Positions 1-8,410 of a stretch of DNA of 64,000 nt are shown one piece after another. The stretch is from Buttiauxella agrestis ATCC 33320. Its GTDB lineage: Bacteria > Pseudomonadota > Gammaproteobacteria > Enterobacterales > Enterobacteriaceae. The notes under the pieces are model-generated. The model was not told where the DNA came from, did not search any database, and saw only the letters and a list, made by a program, of their open reading frames with translations. The stretch spans positions 3,596,001-3,660,000 of the forward strand of contig JALKFA010000001.1 in assembly GCA_024169445.1 (NCBI GenBank), in the 5' to 3' direction. The position numbers were made by a program, and so were the translations under genes. Position 1 is the first letter of the stretch; each line of letters begins with the position of its first letter.

Positions 1-341
1 AGCGTCCCACCCTCACGCAGAACGCGGCGCCGGGTTGCCAGGGACATAATAATACAGCCCTCAGACGCGAAGCCCGCAGGCTTGTTAACCCTTTCCCCGT
101 GAATGCGGAAAGCAGAACGGCCAAACGTGTCCCCGGACGTCTGCTCCAGGATAATGGTCACCGGCCCTTTTGACGTTGAGTGTCCCGCGATTCTGTACAT
201 TCCACGGGAGAGCGGCCCCATCCCTTTGACCTGCTGGCGGTCGGGGTTGTTTTTATTGGTCAGGCTGCCGGAATAACCGGTCTCGACTAATTCGCTACCG
301 TTGTACAGCCTGCCTGTGCTTTGCTGATATTTCCATGTCAT
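1..341 (-). CDS. Tlde1-like T6SS L,D-transpeptidase effector (3' end outside window)
   Basis: The frame opens with ATG at 341 and stays open to the window edge (113 codons seen, C-terminus missing). Reading the protein gives a short N-terminal stretch (MTWKYQQSTGRLYNG) and then a catalytic box with H81, followed 12-15 residues later by S93-E-G-C96. This His...[ST]xGC arrangement is the active site of YkuD/DUF2778-type L,D-transpeptidases. The T6SS effector Tlde1, which attacks tetrapeptide stems of peptidoglycan in rival cells, belongs to this group. It starts 12 bp after the stop of hcp, on the same strand, as expected for an Hcp-delivered cargo gene. The ribosome site AAGGA overlaps the hcp stop. 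Family assignment is by motif and context; the immunity gene would lie to the left, outside the window. Confidence 0.72.
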   Translation of the reverse strand, partial: MTWKYQQSTGRLYNGSELVETGYSGSLTNKNNPDRQQVKGMGPLSRGMYRIAGHSTSKGPVTIILEQTSGDTFGRSAFRIHGERVNKPAGFASEGCIIMSLATRRRVLREGGT

Positions 342-353
342 CGCTCTTTATCC

Positions 354-844
354 TTATGCGGTTGCGCGTTCGTTCCAGCTGTCAGAGTGGATGATATTCC
401 CGTCCACATAACGCCATGTGATTTTTTCGTAAATCAGCTCCACCACTTCCAGGTGGTTCCGTTTTTCCCCGTACTGAGATTTGACGTCATACATGATCGG
501 CCCCACGCTGACGAACGTCACTCCTTCCATCACAGTGCTGAAATACTCAGTCTCCTGACCGGCGTCATTGATTCGATAAAACTTTACTTCTGCTGACAGG
601 AGCTTCTGCCCAGAGGTCACAGCCTTGTACAGATAGGGACTGGAGGCGTCGATCTCCTTATCAAAACTGTAGGGGGAATGTTCGCGGGTGGCGGTGGGTT
701 TGCCTGTCGCGTTGTCTGTGGGGAGAGTGACGCCGTGATTCAGGCCGAGGACTCGATACTGCCTTCACGGCCCGCAACGTCGACAGAGCCGCGAATCTCC
801 GCACCGCAGTCATCTTTGAGCCATAGATAAGCTGGAATAGCCAT
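354..844 (-). pseudogene. hcp: hcp, T6SS tube protein, with a one-base frameshift
   Basis: From ATG at 844 the translation begins MAIPAYLWLKDDCGAEIRGS, the usual start of enterobacterial Hcp, and the C-terminus ends IIHSDSWNERATA, also typical. Hcp forms the hexameric inner tube of the type VI secretion needle and carries small effectors. The span is 491 nt, one short of a multiple of three. The frame breaks near 750-752, after the codons for GSIE: reading on gives a stop within four codons, while the +1 frame resumes with LGLNHGVTLPTDN and runs to the end. One missing base explains everything. It may be a real inactivating mutation or a sequence error; the rest of the gene shows no decay. 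The Tlde1-like effector follows 12 bp downstream. Confidence 0.85.
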
Positions 845-996
845 AGTTTTAAACTCCATTTTAAAGAGAGAGCCAGCGCAAAACATGCTGGCTAACCTGC
901 TGCTTTCACAGTGGAATTAAATTATCCCTAAGTCAAATTATCGTCGATTTTTGTACAGTATGAAAATTCTGTAACGGGGGGGTTATTGATTTAAAT

Positions 997-1021
997 AAAA
1001 AAAGGCCGGAATAATCCGGCC
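997..1021 (-). terminator. Rho-independent terminator after tsr
   Basis: On the minus strand the stem GGCCGGA/TCCGGCC with a 4-nt loop is followed by seven Ts (the A-run at 997-1003). It lies between the tsr stop and the hcp start and should end tsr transcription. Confidence 0.85.
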
Positions 1022-1142
1022 CCTTTACGGTGAATATTGTTACTAAAATAAATTCTGCTGCTGTTTTCCAGACTGGCCAGCGGACTGACTGAAAAGCTCC
1101 CAGCCCAGGCGGTCGCTAATGCCGAACTGAGGACAGAGAACG

Positions 1143-1169
1143 GCCATAAGCGCAAGCGCCATCCACCAC
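1143..1169. repeat. Half REP-like palindrome
   Basis: The stretch CATAAGCGCAAGCGCCATCC matches one arm of the REP-like element seen complete at 52601-52678, with a single internal change. Only one arm is present here, just behind the tsr stop codon. Confidence 0.5.
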
Positions 1170-1185
1170 ATTCATTTCACCGAAA

Positions 1186-2850
1186 TCAGAAGGTTTCCCA
1201 ATTTTCGTTAGACTCGCTGACTGCCGCTTTGCGCGGTGTCATTGGCGTAATCGTTACTTTGGGTTCAGCGCTTCGAACTGCGGCTTTGGCATCCTGGTTA
1301 ATACGAAACACCGCCACGGCCTGAGTCAGACGACTGGCTTGCTCTTCAAGTGCTGAAGCGGCGGCAGCAGACTCTTCAACCAATGCGGCGTTTTGCTGCG
1401 TAACACGGTCCATTTCAGAAACCGCCAGCCCAACCTGGTCGATACCACGGCTTTGCTCGTCAGATGCCGAGGCAATTTCGCCCATGATATCGGTCACGCG
1501 GGTCACCGCATTGACAATTTCACCCATGGTTTCGCCAGCACTTTCCACCAATGTTGAACCGGTATCCACTTTGCTGACGGAATCTTCGATCAGGCCTTTG
1601 ATCTCTTTGGCCGCCTGTGCACTGCGTTGTGCCAGATTGCGTACTTCACCGGCAACCACTGCGAAACCACGCCCTTGTTCACCCGCACGTGCAGCTTCAA
1701 CGGCGGCGTTAAGTGCCAGAATGTTGGTCTGGAAGGCAATGCCGTCAATCACGCTGGTAATGTCGGCAATTTTCTTCGAACTGCTGGCGATGTCGTTCAT
1801 GGTGCGCACCACGTTATCCACCACTTTTCCGCCCTTCTGTGCGGTTTCAGAGGCACTCAATGCCAGTTGGCTTGCCTGGCGGGCATTTTCCGCATTCTGT
1901 TTAACGGTGGCAGTTAACTCTTCCATGCTGGCAGCGGTTTCTTCAAGCGAGGCCGCTTGCTGCTCGGTGCGTGAAGAGAGATCGTTATTGCCGATGGAGA
2001 TTTCGCTGGCGCCGCTATAAATCGCGTTCGCGCCGTTACGCACATCACTCACCGTACTCATCAACTCTGACTGCATATGACGCAGACTGGACGCCAGTTG
2101 CCCCATTTCGTTGGTGCCTTCCACATCAATAGAACGCACAAGGTCACCGCTTGCGATGTGACGAATGCTTTCAATCAGGCGATGCAGCGGTTCAATCAGG
2201 GTTTTCTTGATGCCCAGCCAGACGGTAACAATCGCCGCCGCAACCAGTGCCAGAATCACGATCAGGATCCAAATGGCCTGCGAGTAAGACTGATTATTGT
2301 CGTCCACCGCTTGTTGGTACAGATGGTCGTTTTGTTGCAGATAATTGATGTACTCTTTTTCAAAACCGTCCTGATATTTCTGCGTAGGCTGGTCGAAGAA
2401 TTCGTTAATTTTCCCCGCACCCAGTAACTGGATTAGCTCCGCCAGCGCACCATGGTAAATCGCATAGTTACGCTTGATTTCATTGGTAGACTCTTCGCTC
2501 TGGCGTGGGTCGCGTGGCAAGGCTTCATATTCAGCCCACTCTTTTTCCGCCTGCTTTAACGACTGGCTGGCGATCAGCATCAGCTCATTAACCGTCGCGC
2601 CGCTGCCGATATTGTTGGTATCCATCATATGACGGATGCCCGCACGGTTTAGCGTGTTACGGGTTTGCAGCAGGGCAACCCAACTGCCATTAAGGGTAGA
2701 TTGCTGCTGGCGAATGGTTTGCAGCACGGTGAAGTTTTCTTTGTCGTTTTTCAGCGCGTTGAAGAACAACCCGCCGGAGGTCATTTGTAAAAGGCCAAAT
2801 AACCCCAGCACAAACAGAAGACTGGTTACTACTTTTATGCGATTTAACAT
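1186..2850 (-). CDS. tsr: Methyl-accepting chemotaxis protein, serine receptor
   Basis: This is an inner-membrane chemoreceptor of 554 aa, near the length of E. coli Tsr. One transmembrane helix lies at about residues 7-30 and a second at about 190-212. The periplasmic domain between them keeps the serine-binding residues R64, R69 and T156 at the E. coli numbering. A HAMP segment follows (about 213-267), then the signalling hairpin with the hyper-conserved tip around [20 protein letters not shown]. The C-terminal pentapeptide NWETF, the docking site for CheR and CheB, is present. A sigma-28 promoter lies upstream and a terminator downstream, so the gene is a single flagellar class 3 unit. Its neighbours differ from those of tsr in E. 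coli. Confidence 0.96.
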   Translation of the reverse strand: MLNRIKVVTSLLFVLGLFGLLQMTSGGLFFNALKNDKENFTVLQTIRQQQSTLNGSWVALLQTRNTLNRAGIRHMMDTNNIGSGATVNELMLIASQSLKQAEKEWAEYEALPRDPRQSEESTNEIKRNYAIYHGALAELIQLLGAGKINEFFDQPTQKYQDGFEKEYINYLQQNDHLYQQAVDDNNQSYSQAIWILIVILALVAAAIVTVWLGIKKTLIEPLHRLIESIRHIASGDLVRSIDVEGTNEMGQLASSLRHMQSELMSTVSDVRNGANAIYSGASEISIGNNDLSSRTEQQAASLEETAASMEELTATVKQNAENARQASQLALSASETAQKGGKVVDNVVRTMNDIASSSKKIADITSVIDGIAFQTNILALNAAVEAARAGEQGRGFAVVAGEVRNLAQRSAQAAKEIKGLIEDSVSKVDTGSTLVESAGETMGEIVNAVTRVTDIMGEIASASDEQSRGIDQVGLAVSEMDRVTQQNAALVEESAAAASALEEQASRLTQAVAVFRINQDAKAAVRSAEPKVTITPMTPRKAAVSESNENWETF

Positions 2851-2883
2851 GCTTTTGCGTTCTCATGACAACAGAAGCATATA

Positions 2884-2910
2884 GTTTCGGCAGAACTCGT
2901 CGAAACTTTA
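2884..2910 (-). promoter_or_regulatory. Sigma-28 (FliA) promoter of tsr
   Basis: On the minus strand the sequence reads TAAAGTTT-N11-GCCGAAAC. The -35 element and the 11-nt spacer match the FliA consensus exactly, and the -10 element matches GCCGATAA at six of eight positions. It lies 34-60 nt before the tsr start codon. Confidence 0.9.
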
Positions 2911-2936
2911 TGCTTCATTGCACAGAAATAGCAAAA

Positions 2937-3521
2937 TTAACTCCGCTCAATATCCTTAGCGGCCTGATCTAAAGTATCGATGATTTTATACAGCGTCTCT
3001 TTTGGCAAATCGCTTTGCCCAAGTTTGGTATTAAGTGCCATTTTAAAGTTATGAATAGCACGCTGAATTTCAGGTAGACGGCGGTTATCGCCTAATACCC
3101 CTAACGATTCGAGCTTAGCGATGATATGGCCAAGGTGGTCTTGTTGTAGTACGAGTTCAGCATGGCCTTCGGTAGTAAGCGTCCACGCCTTTTTACTGCT
3201 GTCGCTTTGCACGGCAGTAATCAAGCCCATCTCCTCAAGCAAAGACAGGTTAGGGTAAATAATCCCCGGGCTTGGGACATATTCGCCTTTGGCGATGGCC
3301 TCGATGGATTTGATCAACTCATAACCGTGCGCATTGTTGCTTGAAAGGAAATGCAGGATCAGCAAACGAATGTCGTTGGCATCAAACATGCGTTCACGGC
3401 GCATGCGCCCTTTCCCTTCCATACCGCCATATTCGTGATGATTATGGCCGCCGTGCAAACCGTGTCTTTCGTGACGTTCATGTTTGGCGCAAAGACGATG
3501 GTGTAGATGATGGATTCTCAT
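2937..3521 (-). CDS. yqjI: PadR-family metal-responsive repressor, YqjI-like
   Basis: The protein (194 aa from ATG 3521) has a His-rich N-terminal tail, residues 1-35 with about ten histidines, followed by a PadR winged-helix domain (LILHFLSSNNAHGYELIKSI, then SPGIIYPNLSLLEEMGLI) and a C-terminal dimerisation helix. This matches E. coli YqjI, a repressor that responds to nickel and iron and controls the ferric reductase gene yqjH. The chosen start has a good ribosome site (AAGGAAAC); the frame stays open further upstream but that part lies inside yqjH. It follows yqjH by 10 bp, so the repressor is co-transcribed with its target. In E. coli the two genes are divergent as I recall. Confidence 0.85.
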   Translation of the reverse strand: MRIHHLHHRLCAKHERHERHGLHGGHNHHEYGGMEGKGRMRRERMFDANDIRLLILHFLSSNNAHGYELIKSIEAIAKGEYVPSPGIIYPNLSLLEEMGLITAVQSDSSKKAWTLTTEGHAELVLQQDHLGHIIAKLESLGVLGDNRRLPEIQRAIHNFKMALNTKLGQSDLPKETLYKIIDTLDQAAKDIERS

Positions 3522-3531
3522 GTTCGTTTCC

Positions 3532-4293
3532 TTATTTATGATGCCAGTAAGCCACAGCGCGCACGTAATCGGCGTCCAGAGCGTGGGTTTCCAGCAGTTC
3601 ATCATTGAGTTTTTTGACGTCGCGACCTTCTCCGGTAATCCAGACAAAATAGTCGCTCTCCGGGAATTCAAGGGTGCTTAAGTGCTTAGCGATAGATTCG
3701 CTATCAAGCCAGTGAATATCCGCCTGTTTGAACTCACTCAGATACTCGCGGCTTTGTGCGTGTTGGCTGTTTACCAGCACAGTGGGGACAATATGTCCGG
3801 GCAGAGAGAGCAGACGGCGGCGAATGGCAGGTAAACCGCTTTCATCACAGACATAGAGCTGGCATGAATAGTCACAAGGAATGACCAGCGATCCACGTGG
3901 CCCGCCTATCAGTAACGTATCGCCAGTCGTGGCAATTTCCGCCCACTGACTGGCAACGCCGCCGTCATGAATATAGAAGTCCAGCGTCAGTTCGTTACGC
4001 GCGGCGTCAAATTCCAGCGGGGTGTAATCACGCGAAATGGGACGCGGACCGTCCCCCCAGACAATGCCGTCGTCAGTGACTGACGGGCGAGCAAACTCAC
4101 CACTTTCTGGCGGGAAAAACACTTTCACATGGTCATCAAACCCGCTCGAGGTGAAACCTGCTAATTCTGGGCTGCTAAAAACAATGCGATAAAAACTACC
4201 CGCAACGGTTTCTTTGCTTTTTACGGTTAACTGACGAAATTTAAGCTCGTTTTTGACGCGTTGTGGAAGATTAGGTTTGGTTTGTAAGGTCAT
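3532..4293 (-). CDS. yqjH: NADPH-dependent ferric-chelate reductase, siderophore-interacting protein
   Basis: The 253-aa protein is a cytosolic flavoprotein of the ViuB/SIP family that releases iron from ferric siderophores. Visible family motifs are SRDYTPLEFD (flavin binding, R-x-Y-[TS]), FYIHDGGVASQWA, GPRGSL and the C-terminal WITGEG...VRAVAYWHH. ATG 4293 is chosen because homologues begin just ahead of the LPQRVKNELKFR stretch. The open frame continues to 4344, but the extension overlaps an operator-like inverted repeat. It is the first gene of the yqjH-yqjI pair and is probably repressed by YqjI. Confidence 0.9.
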   Translation of the reverse strand: MTLQTKPNLPQRVKNELKFRQLTVKSKETVAGSFYRIVFSSPELAGFTSSGFDDHVKVFFPPESGEFARPSVTDDGIVWGDGPRPISRDYTPLEFDAARNELTLDFYIHDGGVASQWAEIATTGDTLLIGGPRGSLVIPCDYSCQLYVCDESGLPAIRRRLLSLPGHIVPTVLVNSQHAQSREYLSEFKQADIHWLDSESIAKHLSTLEFPESDYFVWITGEGRDVKKLNDELLETHALDADYVRAVAYWHHK

Positions 4294-4321
4294 CTGTTTC
4301 TCATTTTTGAATGCGTAAGAT

Positions 4322-4334
4322 ATATCATAGATAT
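4322..4334. promoter_or_regulatory. Candidate YqjI operator
   Basis: ATATC-ATA-GATAT is a perfect 5-3-5 inverted repeat 29 bp upstream of the yqjH start. Its position suits a repressor site for the downstream yqjI product. The match to the published YqjI site has not been checked. Confidence 0.45.
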
Positions 4335-4563
4335 GTTTTAGCACACAGAAATAAGATTGTCGTTAACAATTTTTGCCGTTAAGCAAGGCGTAACATGCCG
4401 AAAATTTAATCTAAATTGTTAACGCGCCTCGTGGATCTCAAATTGACAAACCCTTACCAAGCGGTGCTTCCAATTCAGGCCGAGCGGTGCCTACACTGCA
4501 AATGGCAGCAATTGCCAGGGCTTATCCATTCATCACCTACCTACTCGACTCCGGAGGTTTGCA

Positions 4564-4779
4564 ATGTTTCCTGAGTACCGTGAATTGATTACCGAATTAA
4601 AATCCGCCAACCCGCGTTTCCTCAGCTTGTTTGACAAGCACAATCAGCTTGATGATGAAATTTTACGCAAGGAGGGGCCGCAAGGGACGGGATACAACGA
4701 AAAAGTCATGCAGATGAAAAAAGAGAAGTTGCGGCTAAAAGATGAGTTGTATCAGATGTTGAAGAAAGCCAGTCAGTAG
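4564..4779 (+). CDS. ydcH: YdcH, small DUF465 protein
   Basis: The 71-aa protein matches E. coli YdcH (DUF465/SlyX-like). It is almost entirely charged helix: LSLFDKHNQLDDEILRKEG, a short turn, then MKKEKLRLKDELYQMLKKA, which would pair as an antiparallel helical hairpin. The biochemical role is unknown. A strong ribosome site (CCGGAGG) sits 6 nt before the start. The gene stands alone, with a terminator directly downstream. The 219 bp before it hold no gene and presumably carry its promoter. Confidence 0.92.
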   Translation: MFPEYRELITELKSANPRFLSLFDKHNQLDDEILRKEGPQGTGYNEKVMQMKKEKLRLKDELYQMLKKASQ

Positions 4780-4790
4780 GTGAAATTTCA

Positions 4791-4820
4791 GGAAGGGGAA
4801 ACTCCCCTTCCTTTGTTTTT
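4791..4820 (+). terminator. Terminator of ydcH
   Basis: The stem GGAAGGGG (4791-4798) pairs with CCCCTTCC (4804-4811) and is followed by TTTGTTTTT. It overlaps the 3' end of yqfB, which converges from the other strand. Confidence 0.88.
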
Positions 4821-5136
4821 AAGCCGCAGTAACCAACCTAAAAACAATCGCATAAAGCTCATTCAGACCTGGATAAATATCCGCAATCACCTCTTTAAGC
4901 TGAGGCAGCGTCATATTCTCCTGACGCGCATGCTCGTCGGTCAGTTGCCCGAGCAACACCGGCATCACACTGATCACTTCGATGGTGCAAAAATAGACAT
5001 CGTCTTCATAACGCCCGACACGTAATTGCTGGCCTGCCGTAAAGTGCGACTCAGAGACATCACGCAGCGTGATTGTTTTACGGCCGGCAACAATATCACC
5101 CTCAAAGCGCTGGAAAAAAGTTATGTCATTCATCAC
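4819..5136 (-). CDS. yqfB: N4-acetylcytidine amidohydrolase, ASCH domain
   Basis: The 105-aa protein aligns along its whole length with E. coli YqfB, a minimal ASCH-domain enzyme that hydrolyses N4-acetylcytidine to cytidine and acetate. The signature [20 protein letters not shown] contains the catalytic lysine region, with Thr following it, and [15 protein letters not shown] forms the central strands; the conserved ENMTL...[11 protein letters not shown] follows. Two starts are possible: GTG at 5136 (7 nt after AGGA) or ATG at 5133. The gene is convergent with ydcH. Confidence 0.9.
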   Translation of the reverse strand: MMNDITFFQRFEGDIVAGRKTITLRDVSESHFTAGQQLRVGRYEDDVYFCTIEVISVMPVLLGQLTDEHARQENMTLPQLKEVIADIYPGLNELYAIVFRLVTAA

Positions 5137-5176
5137 GTACCGTTCCTGTTCTTTAACTAGTTGAAGTATAGAGAGT

Positions 5177-5350
5177 TTAAAACAGAGAAAACAACAACGC
5201 GACAGGGAAACTCATTGGCCAGGTTGCCCCTACCAGCACAGAACATAACAGTTTGATGCTCTTTTTATCCCGAGATAAAAACCATGTAATAATCGCGGTT
5301 ATTAACGACATAACCACATAAAAAACCAACATCTTCTGATAAACCGACAT
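5177..5350 (-). CDS. ortT: OrtT, orphan membrane toxin of the GhoT family
   Basis: A 57-codon frame, too short for most gene callers, begins [20 protein letters not shown] and ends [16 protein letters not shown]. The length and the C-terminal block match E. coli OrtT (YdcX) and GhoT almost residue for residue. Two hydrophobic helices (about 7-25 and 35-55) flank a basic loop (SRDKKSIK). GhoT-type peptides insert in the inner membrane, collapse the proton motive force and slow growth under stress. OrtT has no cognate antitoxin gene, and none is visible here (no GhoS-like ORF). In E. coli it also lies close downstream of ydcW/patD; here it lies 3 kb from patD. Confidence 0.88.
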   Translation of the reverse strand: MSVYQKMLVFYVVMSLITAIITWFLSRDKKSIKLLCSVLVGATWPMSFPVALLFSLF

Positions 5351-5516
5351 TTTTATAAGCTGATTGCAGTGAAATTACGCTATAAAATATGCTCTTTTTT
5401 GTGGCGTATATCAAGTTTTAACAATCACGCCCCCTCCTCAGCCACCTCATTGATTGATTGCACTATATTTAAGCTACTCACCAGACAAAGGGTCTGGGGT
5501 AAAGCGGAGATTTTTT

Positions 5517-5705
5517 ATGGGTCACTACGTTTTAAAGAAATCAGCGAAGGCGACTGCCGAACCATTTTATTTCGTGTTAAAGGCCTCTAACGGGCAAATT
5601 ATCGCCCAAAGCGAAATGTATGCCTCGAAAGCGGCTGCACAGAAAGGGATTGAATCGGTTCAGAAAAATGGTGCATCGACTGATATTCGCGATGAAACGG
5701 AATAA
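5517..5705 (+). CDS. Small DUF1508 (YegP-repeat) protein
   Basis: The 62-aa protein holds a single DUF1508 unit: FYFVLKASNGQIIAQSEMY, then SKAAAQKGIESVQKNG. E. coli YegP has two such units in tandem. The fold is a small beta-beta-alpha stress-associated domain without a firm function. The start at 5517 follows GCGGAG by a good distance; the longer frame from 5454 has no such site. No operon partner is apparent. Confidence 0.8.
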   Translation: MGHYVLKKSAKATAEPFYFVLKASNGQIIAQSEMYASKAAAQKGIESVQKNGASTDIRDETE

Positions 5706-5720
5706 TTAACAATATATAAA

Positions 5721-5785
5721 GGTGATGACGCCGGCACTGAGTAGTGAAAACCTCTGTCTTAAAGAAAAGTGCAAGCGTCATCAAC
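5721..5785. repeat. REP-like inverted repeat
   Basis: GGTGATGACGCCGGCAC (5721-5737) pairs imperfectly with GTGCAAGCGTCATCAAC (5769-5785) across a 31-nt loop. The GCAAGCGTCATC core is shared with the REP-like elements elsewhere in the window. It follows the DUF1508 gene. Confidence 0.55.
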
Positions 5786-5899
5786 TTATTAAATGGAAAT
5801 AACTAATCATTAAGGGGTGATTTTATCTGAATCATAATCTCAGTGCCGGATAGCGACTATCTTTAGATTAGATTTAACGCTCTATGATTCGAGGCCATT

Positions 5900-6226
5900 A
5901 TGTTTCTAAACTACTTTGCGCTTGGTGTGCTTATTTTTGTGTTTCTCATTATCTTTTACGGGATCATTATTCTTCACGACATTCCTTATCTTATTGCTAA
6001 ATCACGTAATCACCCACATGCCGATGCGATTCATGTCGCTGGTTGGGTGAGTTTGTTTACCCTGCATGTTATATGGCCGTTCTTATGGATTTGGGCCACT
6101 CTTTATCGCCCGGAACGCGGCTGGGGGATGCAGCAAGACCCAGAGATTACACTGGCTTCGTTACAGCAAAGGGTGACTGAGCTGGAGCAAAAGTTAGATA
6201 ACAATAAAATAACTCCATCGGAGTAA
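5900..6226 (+). CDS. DUF3302 inner-membrane protein, YibI/YiaW family
   Basis: The 108-aa protein has two membrane helices (about 5-27 and 48-68) around a short loop with [11 protein letters not shown], then a cytoplasmic tail ending in a coiled coil ([18 protein letters not shown]). This is the DUF3302 architecture of E. coli YibI and YiaW, which always precede an HlyD-type protein (YibH or YiaV). The next gene starts 4 bp downstream and is exactly that partner, so the two form one operon and probably one membrane complex. The substrate is unknown. Confidence 0.85.
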   Translation: MFLNYFALGVLIFVFLIIFYGIIILHDIPYLIAKSRNHPHADAIHVAGWVSLFTLHVIWPFLWIWATLYRPERGWGMQQDPEITLASLQQRVTELEQKLDNNKITPSE

Positions 6227-6230
6227 TATC

Positions 6231-7367
6231 ATGGATTTACTCATTATCCTGACATATGTTGCTTTGGCATGGTCAATATTCAAGATATTTAAAATACCAG
6301 TAAATAAATGGACAGTGCCAACCGCTGCATTGGGAGGAGTGTTTTTAATTGGCGCGCTCATTTTATTAATGAACTACAACCACCCTTATACTTTCCTGGC
6401 GCAAAAAGCGGTTATTTCAATTCCGTTGACGCCACAAGTCACAGGGATAGTGAGTGAAGTGACCGATAAACAAAATACAATGATTAAAAAAGGAGAAGTG
6501 CTGTTTAAATTAGAACCCACTCGCTATCAGGCACGGGTAGACAGACTTCAGGCTGATTTAACCACTGCCATTCATAGTACGGAGTCACTCAAATCAGAAC
6601 TTGATGCCGCCATTGCCAACACGGCCCGTGTCAGTGCAGAACGCGACAGATTGTACAAAGATTACCAACGTTACCTTCAGGGCAGTAAAGCGAAGGTTAA
6701 CCCGTTCTCTGAAAGTGATATTGATAATGCCCGACAAAATTATCTTGCACAGGACGCACTGGTAAAAGGCTCGGTTGCTGAGCAGTCACAAATCAAAAGC
6801 CAGTTAGATAGCATGGTCAACGGCGAACAATCCCAGATTGTTAGCCTGCGCGCCCAGCTTGCAGAAGCCAAATACAACCTTAACCAAACCGTGGTTCGTG
6901 CTCCGAGTGACGGTTACGTGACTCAAGTGTTAATCCGCCCAGGTACCTATGCGGCCGCCCTGCCGTTGCGCCCGGTGATGGTGTTTATACCGCAACAAAA
7001 ACGCCTAATTGTCGCGCAATTCAGGCAAAACTCGCTGTTACGTTTAAAACCTGGTGATGAAGCCGAAGTGGTGTTTAATGCACTCCCAGGACAGGTTTTC
7101 CCTGGAAAACTCACCTCTGTTTTGCCGGTCGTCCCTGGTGGTTCTTATCAGGCACAAGGTACGCTGCAATCATTGACGTTAACCCCAGGAAGTGACGGCG
7201 TGTTGGCGATAATTGAGCTTGCACCTAATGCAGATGTTGATGCGTTACCTGATGGGATTTTTGGCCAGGTCGCCGTCTATTCCGACCATTTCACCCATGT
7301 GTCGGTGATGCGTAAGGTGCTACTGCGTATGACCAGCTGGATGCACTACCTGTATCTGGATCACTAA
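6231..7367 (+). CDS. HlyD-family membrane-fusion protein, YibH/YiaV type
   Basis: At 378 aa it has the same length as E. coli YibH and YiaV. There are two N-terminal hydrophobic segments (about 3-20 and 33-50). A lipoyl/barrel-sandwich half ([20 protein letters not shown], about 80-105) is followed by a long coiled coil (110-210) and the second lipoyl half ([20 protein letters not shown]), then a beta-barrel domain. Such proteins bridge an inner-membrane pump and an outer-membrane channel, but no pump gene is adjacent here. It is translationally close to the DUF3302 gene and ends at a terminator. Confidence 0.88.
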   Translation: MDLLIILTYVALAWSIFKIFKIPVNKWTVPTAALGGVFLIGALILLMNYNHPYTFLAQKAVISIPLTPQVTGIVSEVTDKQNTMIKKGEVLFKLEPTRYQARVDRLQADLTTAIHSTESLKSELDAAIANTARVSAERDRLYKDYQRYLQGSKAKVNPFSESDIDNARQNYLAQDALVKGSVAEQSQIKSQLDSMVNGEQSQIVSLRAQLAEAKYNLNQTVVRAPSDGYVTQVLIRPGTYAAALPLRPVMVFIPQQKRLIVAQFRQNSLLRLKPGDEAEVVFNALPGQVFPGKLTSVLPVVPGGSYQAQGTLQSLTLTPGSDGVLAIIELAPNADVDALPDGIFGQVAVYSDHFTHVSVMRKVLLRMTSWMHYLYLDH

Positions 7368-7379
7368 ACTAACAAAGAC

Positions 7380-7409
7380 AAAAAAGCTCGCCGAGGCGAG
7401 CTTTTTTTA
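7380..7409. terminator. Bidirectional terminator
   Basis: AGCTCGCC (7385-7392) pairs with GGCGAGCT (7395-7402), flanked by A6 on the left and T7 on the right. It serves the converging yibH-like (+) and cigR-like (-) genes. Confidence 0.9.
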
Positions 7410-7421
7410 TGCACAAACCAG

Positions 7422-7955
7422 TTAATCAAATACACCATTAATAACAGAAGTCACAATCGCGGTACTGAGTGCGACTAACACGAGGTCCTGACCAACCGCC
7501 TGCCATTCATAGCCAGGATAATAAGGCAGTTGATTCAGCATAGTGCCCGGGACCGATTTCTTCGCGATACCCGGAGGTAACGGTTTACCGCGTGCCAGGT
7601 TTTTTGCAATGCCTGGAGGCAACGGTTTATATCCGGTAAAACCATAGTTAACCGCTAAACGTCGCGCATCATTAAATGTGATGTCGGTATCGACGTGGTC
7701 TGGCTTGCCGTAGTTTTTACGGCTCCCTTGATTTTCTTTTGAATTACCGTTTCCTTTATCACTCTTATCCGCTTTAGCCGATTTATCGGATTTGTTACCG
7801 CTATTTCCCTTATTACCATTGCCATTACTGTTTCCCTGGCTGCCACCATTACCACCACCGTTTCCATTGCCAGGATTTGCTAATGCTGACACGGAAAAGA
7901 TGGACAGTGTAAGAGCAACCGTCGCAGCAGTTAATAAAGAGCGAGGCTTACGCAT
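7422..7955 (-). CDS. CigR-like secreted protein
   Basis: From ATG 7955 the protein has 177 aa. This start is preferred over ATG 7961 because AGGA lies 6 nt before it. A signal peptide (residues 1-24, cleaved after SALA) is followed by a low-complexity Gly-Asn-Lys-Ser tract (about 25-80), then an RcnB/CigR-type domain. The doublet of PLPPGIAK motifs (KPLPPGIAKNLARG, KPLPPGIAKK) is characteristic of the anti-virulence regulator CigR of Salmonella. The C-terminus is hydrophobic (LVLVALSTAIVTSVINGV). CigR is reported as a negative regulator of virulence; no T3SS is in this window, so the role here is open. Confidence 0.78.
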   Translation of the reverse strand: MRKPRSLLTAATVALTLSIFSVSALANPGNGNGGGNGGSQGNSNGNGNKGNSGNKSDKSAKADKSDKGNGNSKENQGSRKNYGKPDHVDTDITFNDARRLAVNYGFTGYKPLPPGIAKNLARGKPLPPGIAKKSVPGTMLNQLPYYPGYEWQAVGQDLVLVALSTAIVTSVINGVFD

Positions 7956-8088
7956 ATTCATTCCTGTTAGTGTGGATACTCCTACAAATTTATGTGTGTC
8001 TGAGCCAACTCGCAAGGTGAAAACTCCTGGAGTGTGGGGTCAAACATGAGTATCCATATTGTCCGGCCGAATGCCCCACCTCGCACTT

Positions 8089-8331
8089 TCAGTACTTGAT
8101 ATCGCGGGCGGTTTGTCGGCCTTCCCGTTTATTCTGACGGTGTTCTTGACGGCAATCAGCATTACCGAACACGCCATTGCGACAATCTTGTTTGGTTTGT
8201 CGAGAATTTTCGCGCGTGTCCTGACGCACGCCTCGGGCATCCTGGCGTTGCTCTGATTGCTCAGTTGCCTGTGCGGGTATAGCGCCTGCCATGAACACGG
8301 CGGCCAGCAGCATTAATACATATTTCTTCAT
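8089..8331 (-). CDS. Small secreted Arg/Gln-rich protein
   Basis: The 80-aa product has a clear signal peptide (MKKYVLMLLAAVFMAG, cleavage after AQA about residue 22). The mature part is a highly charged chain rich in Arg, Gln and Asp with repeated RQD and RQ-T/N blocks, two cysteines (in DCRN and DCRQ) and a C-terminal ARDIKY. It would be an exported, probably helical, cationic protein. Similar unnamed proteins are common in enteric bacteria; I know no function. It lies between cigR-like and patD on the same strand. Confidence 0.7.
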   Translation of the reverse strand: MKKYVLMLLAAVFMAGAIPAQATEQSEQRQDARGVRQDTRENSRQTKQDCRNGVFGNADCRQEHRQNKREGRQTARDIKY

Positions 8332-8410
8332 AGTAACCCCTCAAAAGAAAGCACATCAGTGTGGCACACCTAAATTATAGACTTCATGAGCACAACCGCT
8401 TATTGGCGTC

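Noticed and set aside
1043-1171. 42-codon minus ORF behind tsr (begins MWWMALALMAVL)
   Set aside because: Its first part lies on a REP-like arm, there is no clear ribosome site, and the content is not recognisable. It is probably chance.
1484-2020. 178-codon plus-strand frame
   Set aside because: Antisense shadow of tsr; low-complexity Ala/Ser composition and no ribosome site.
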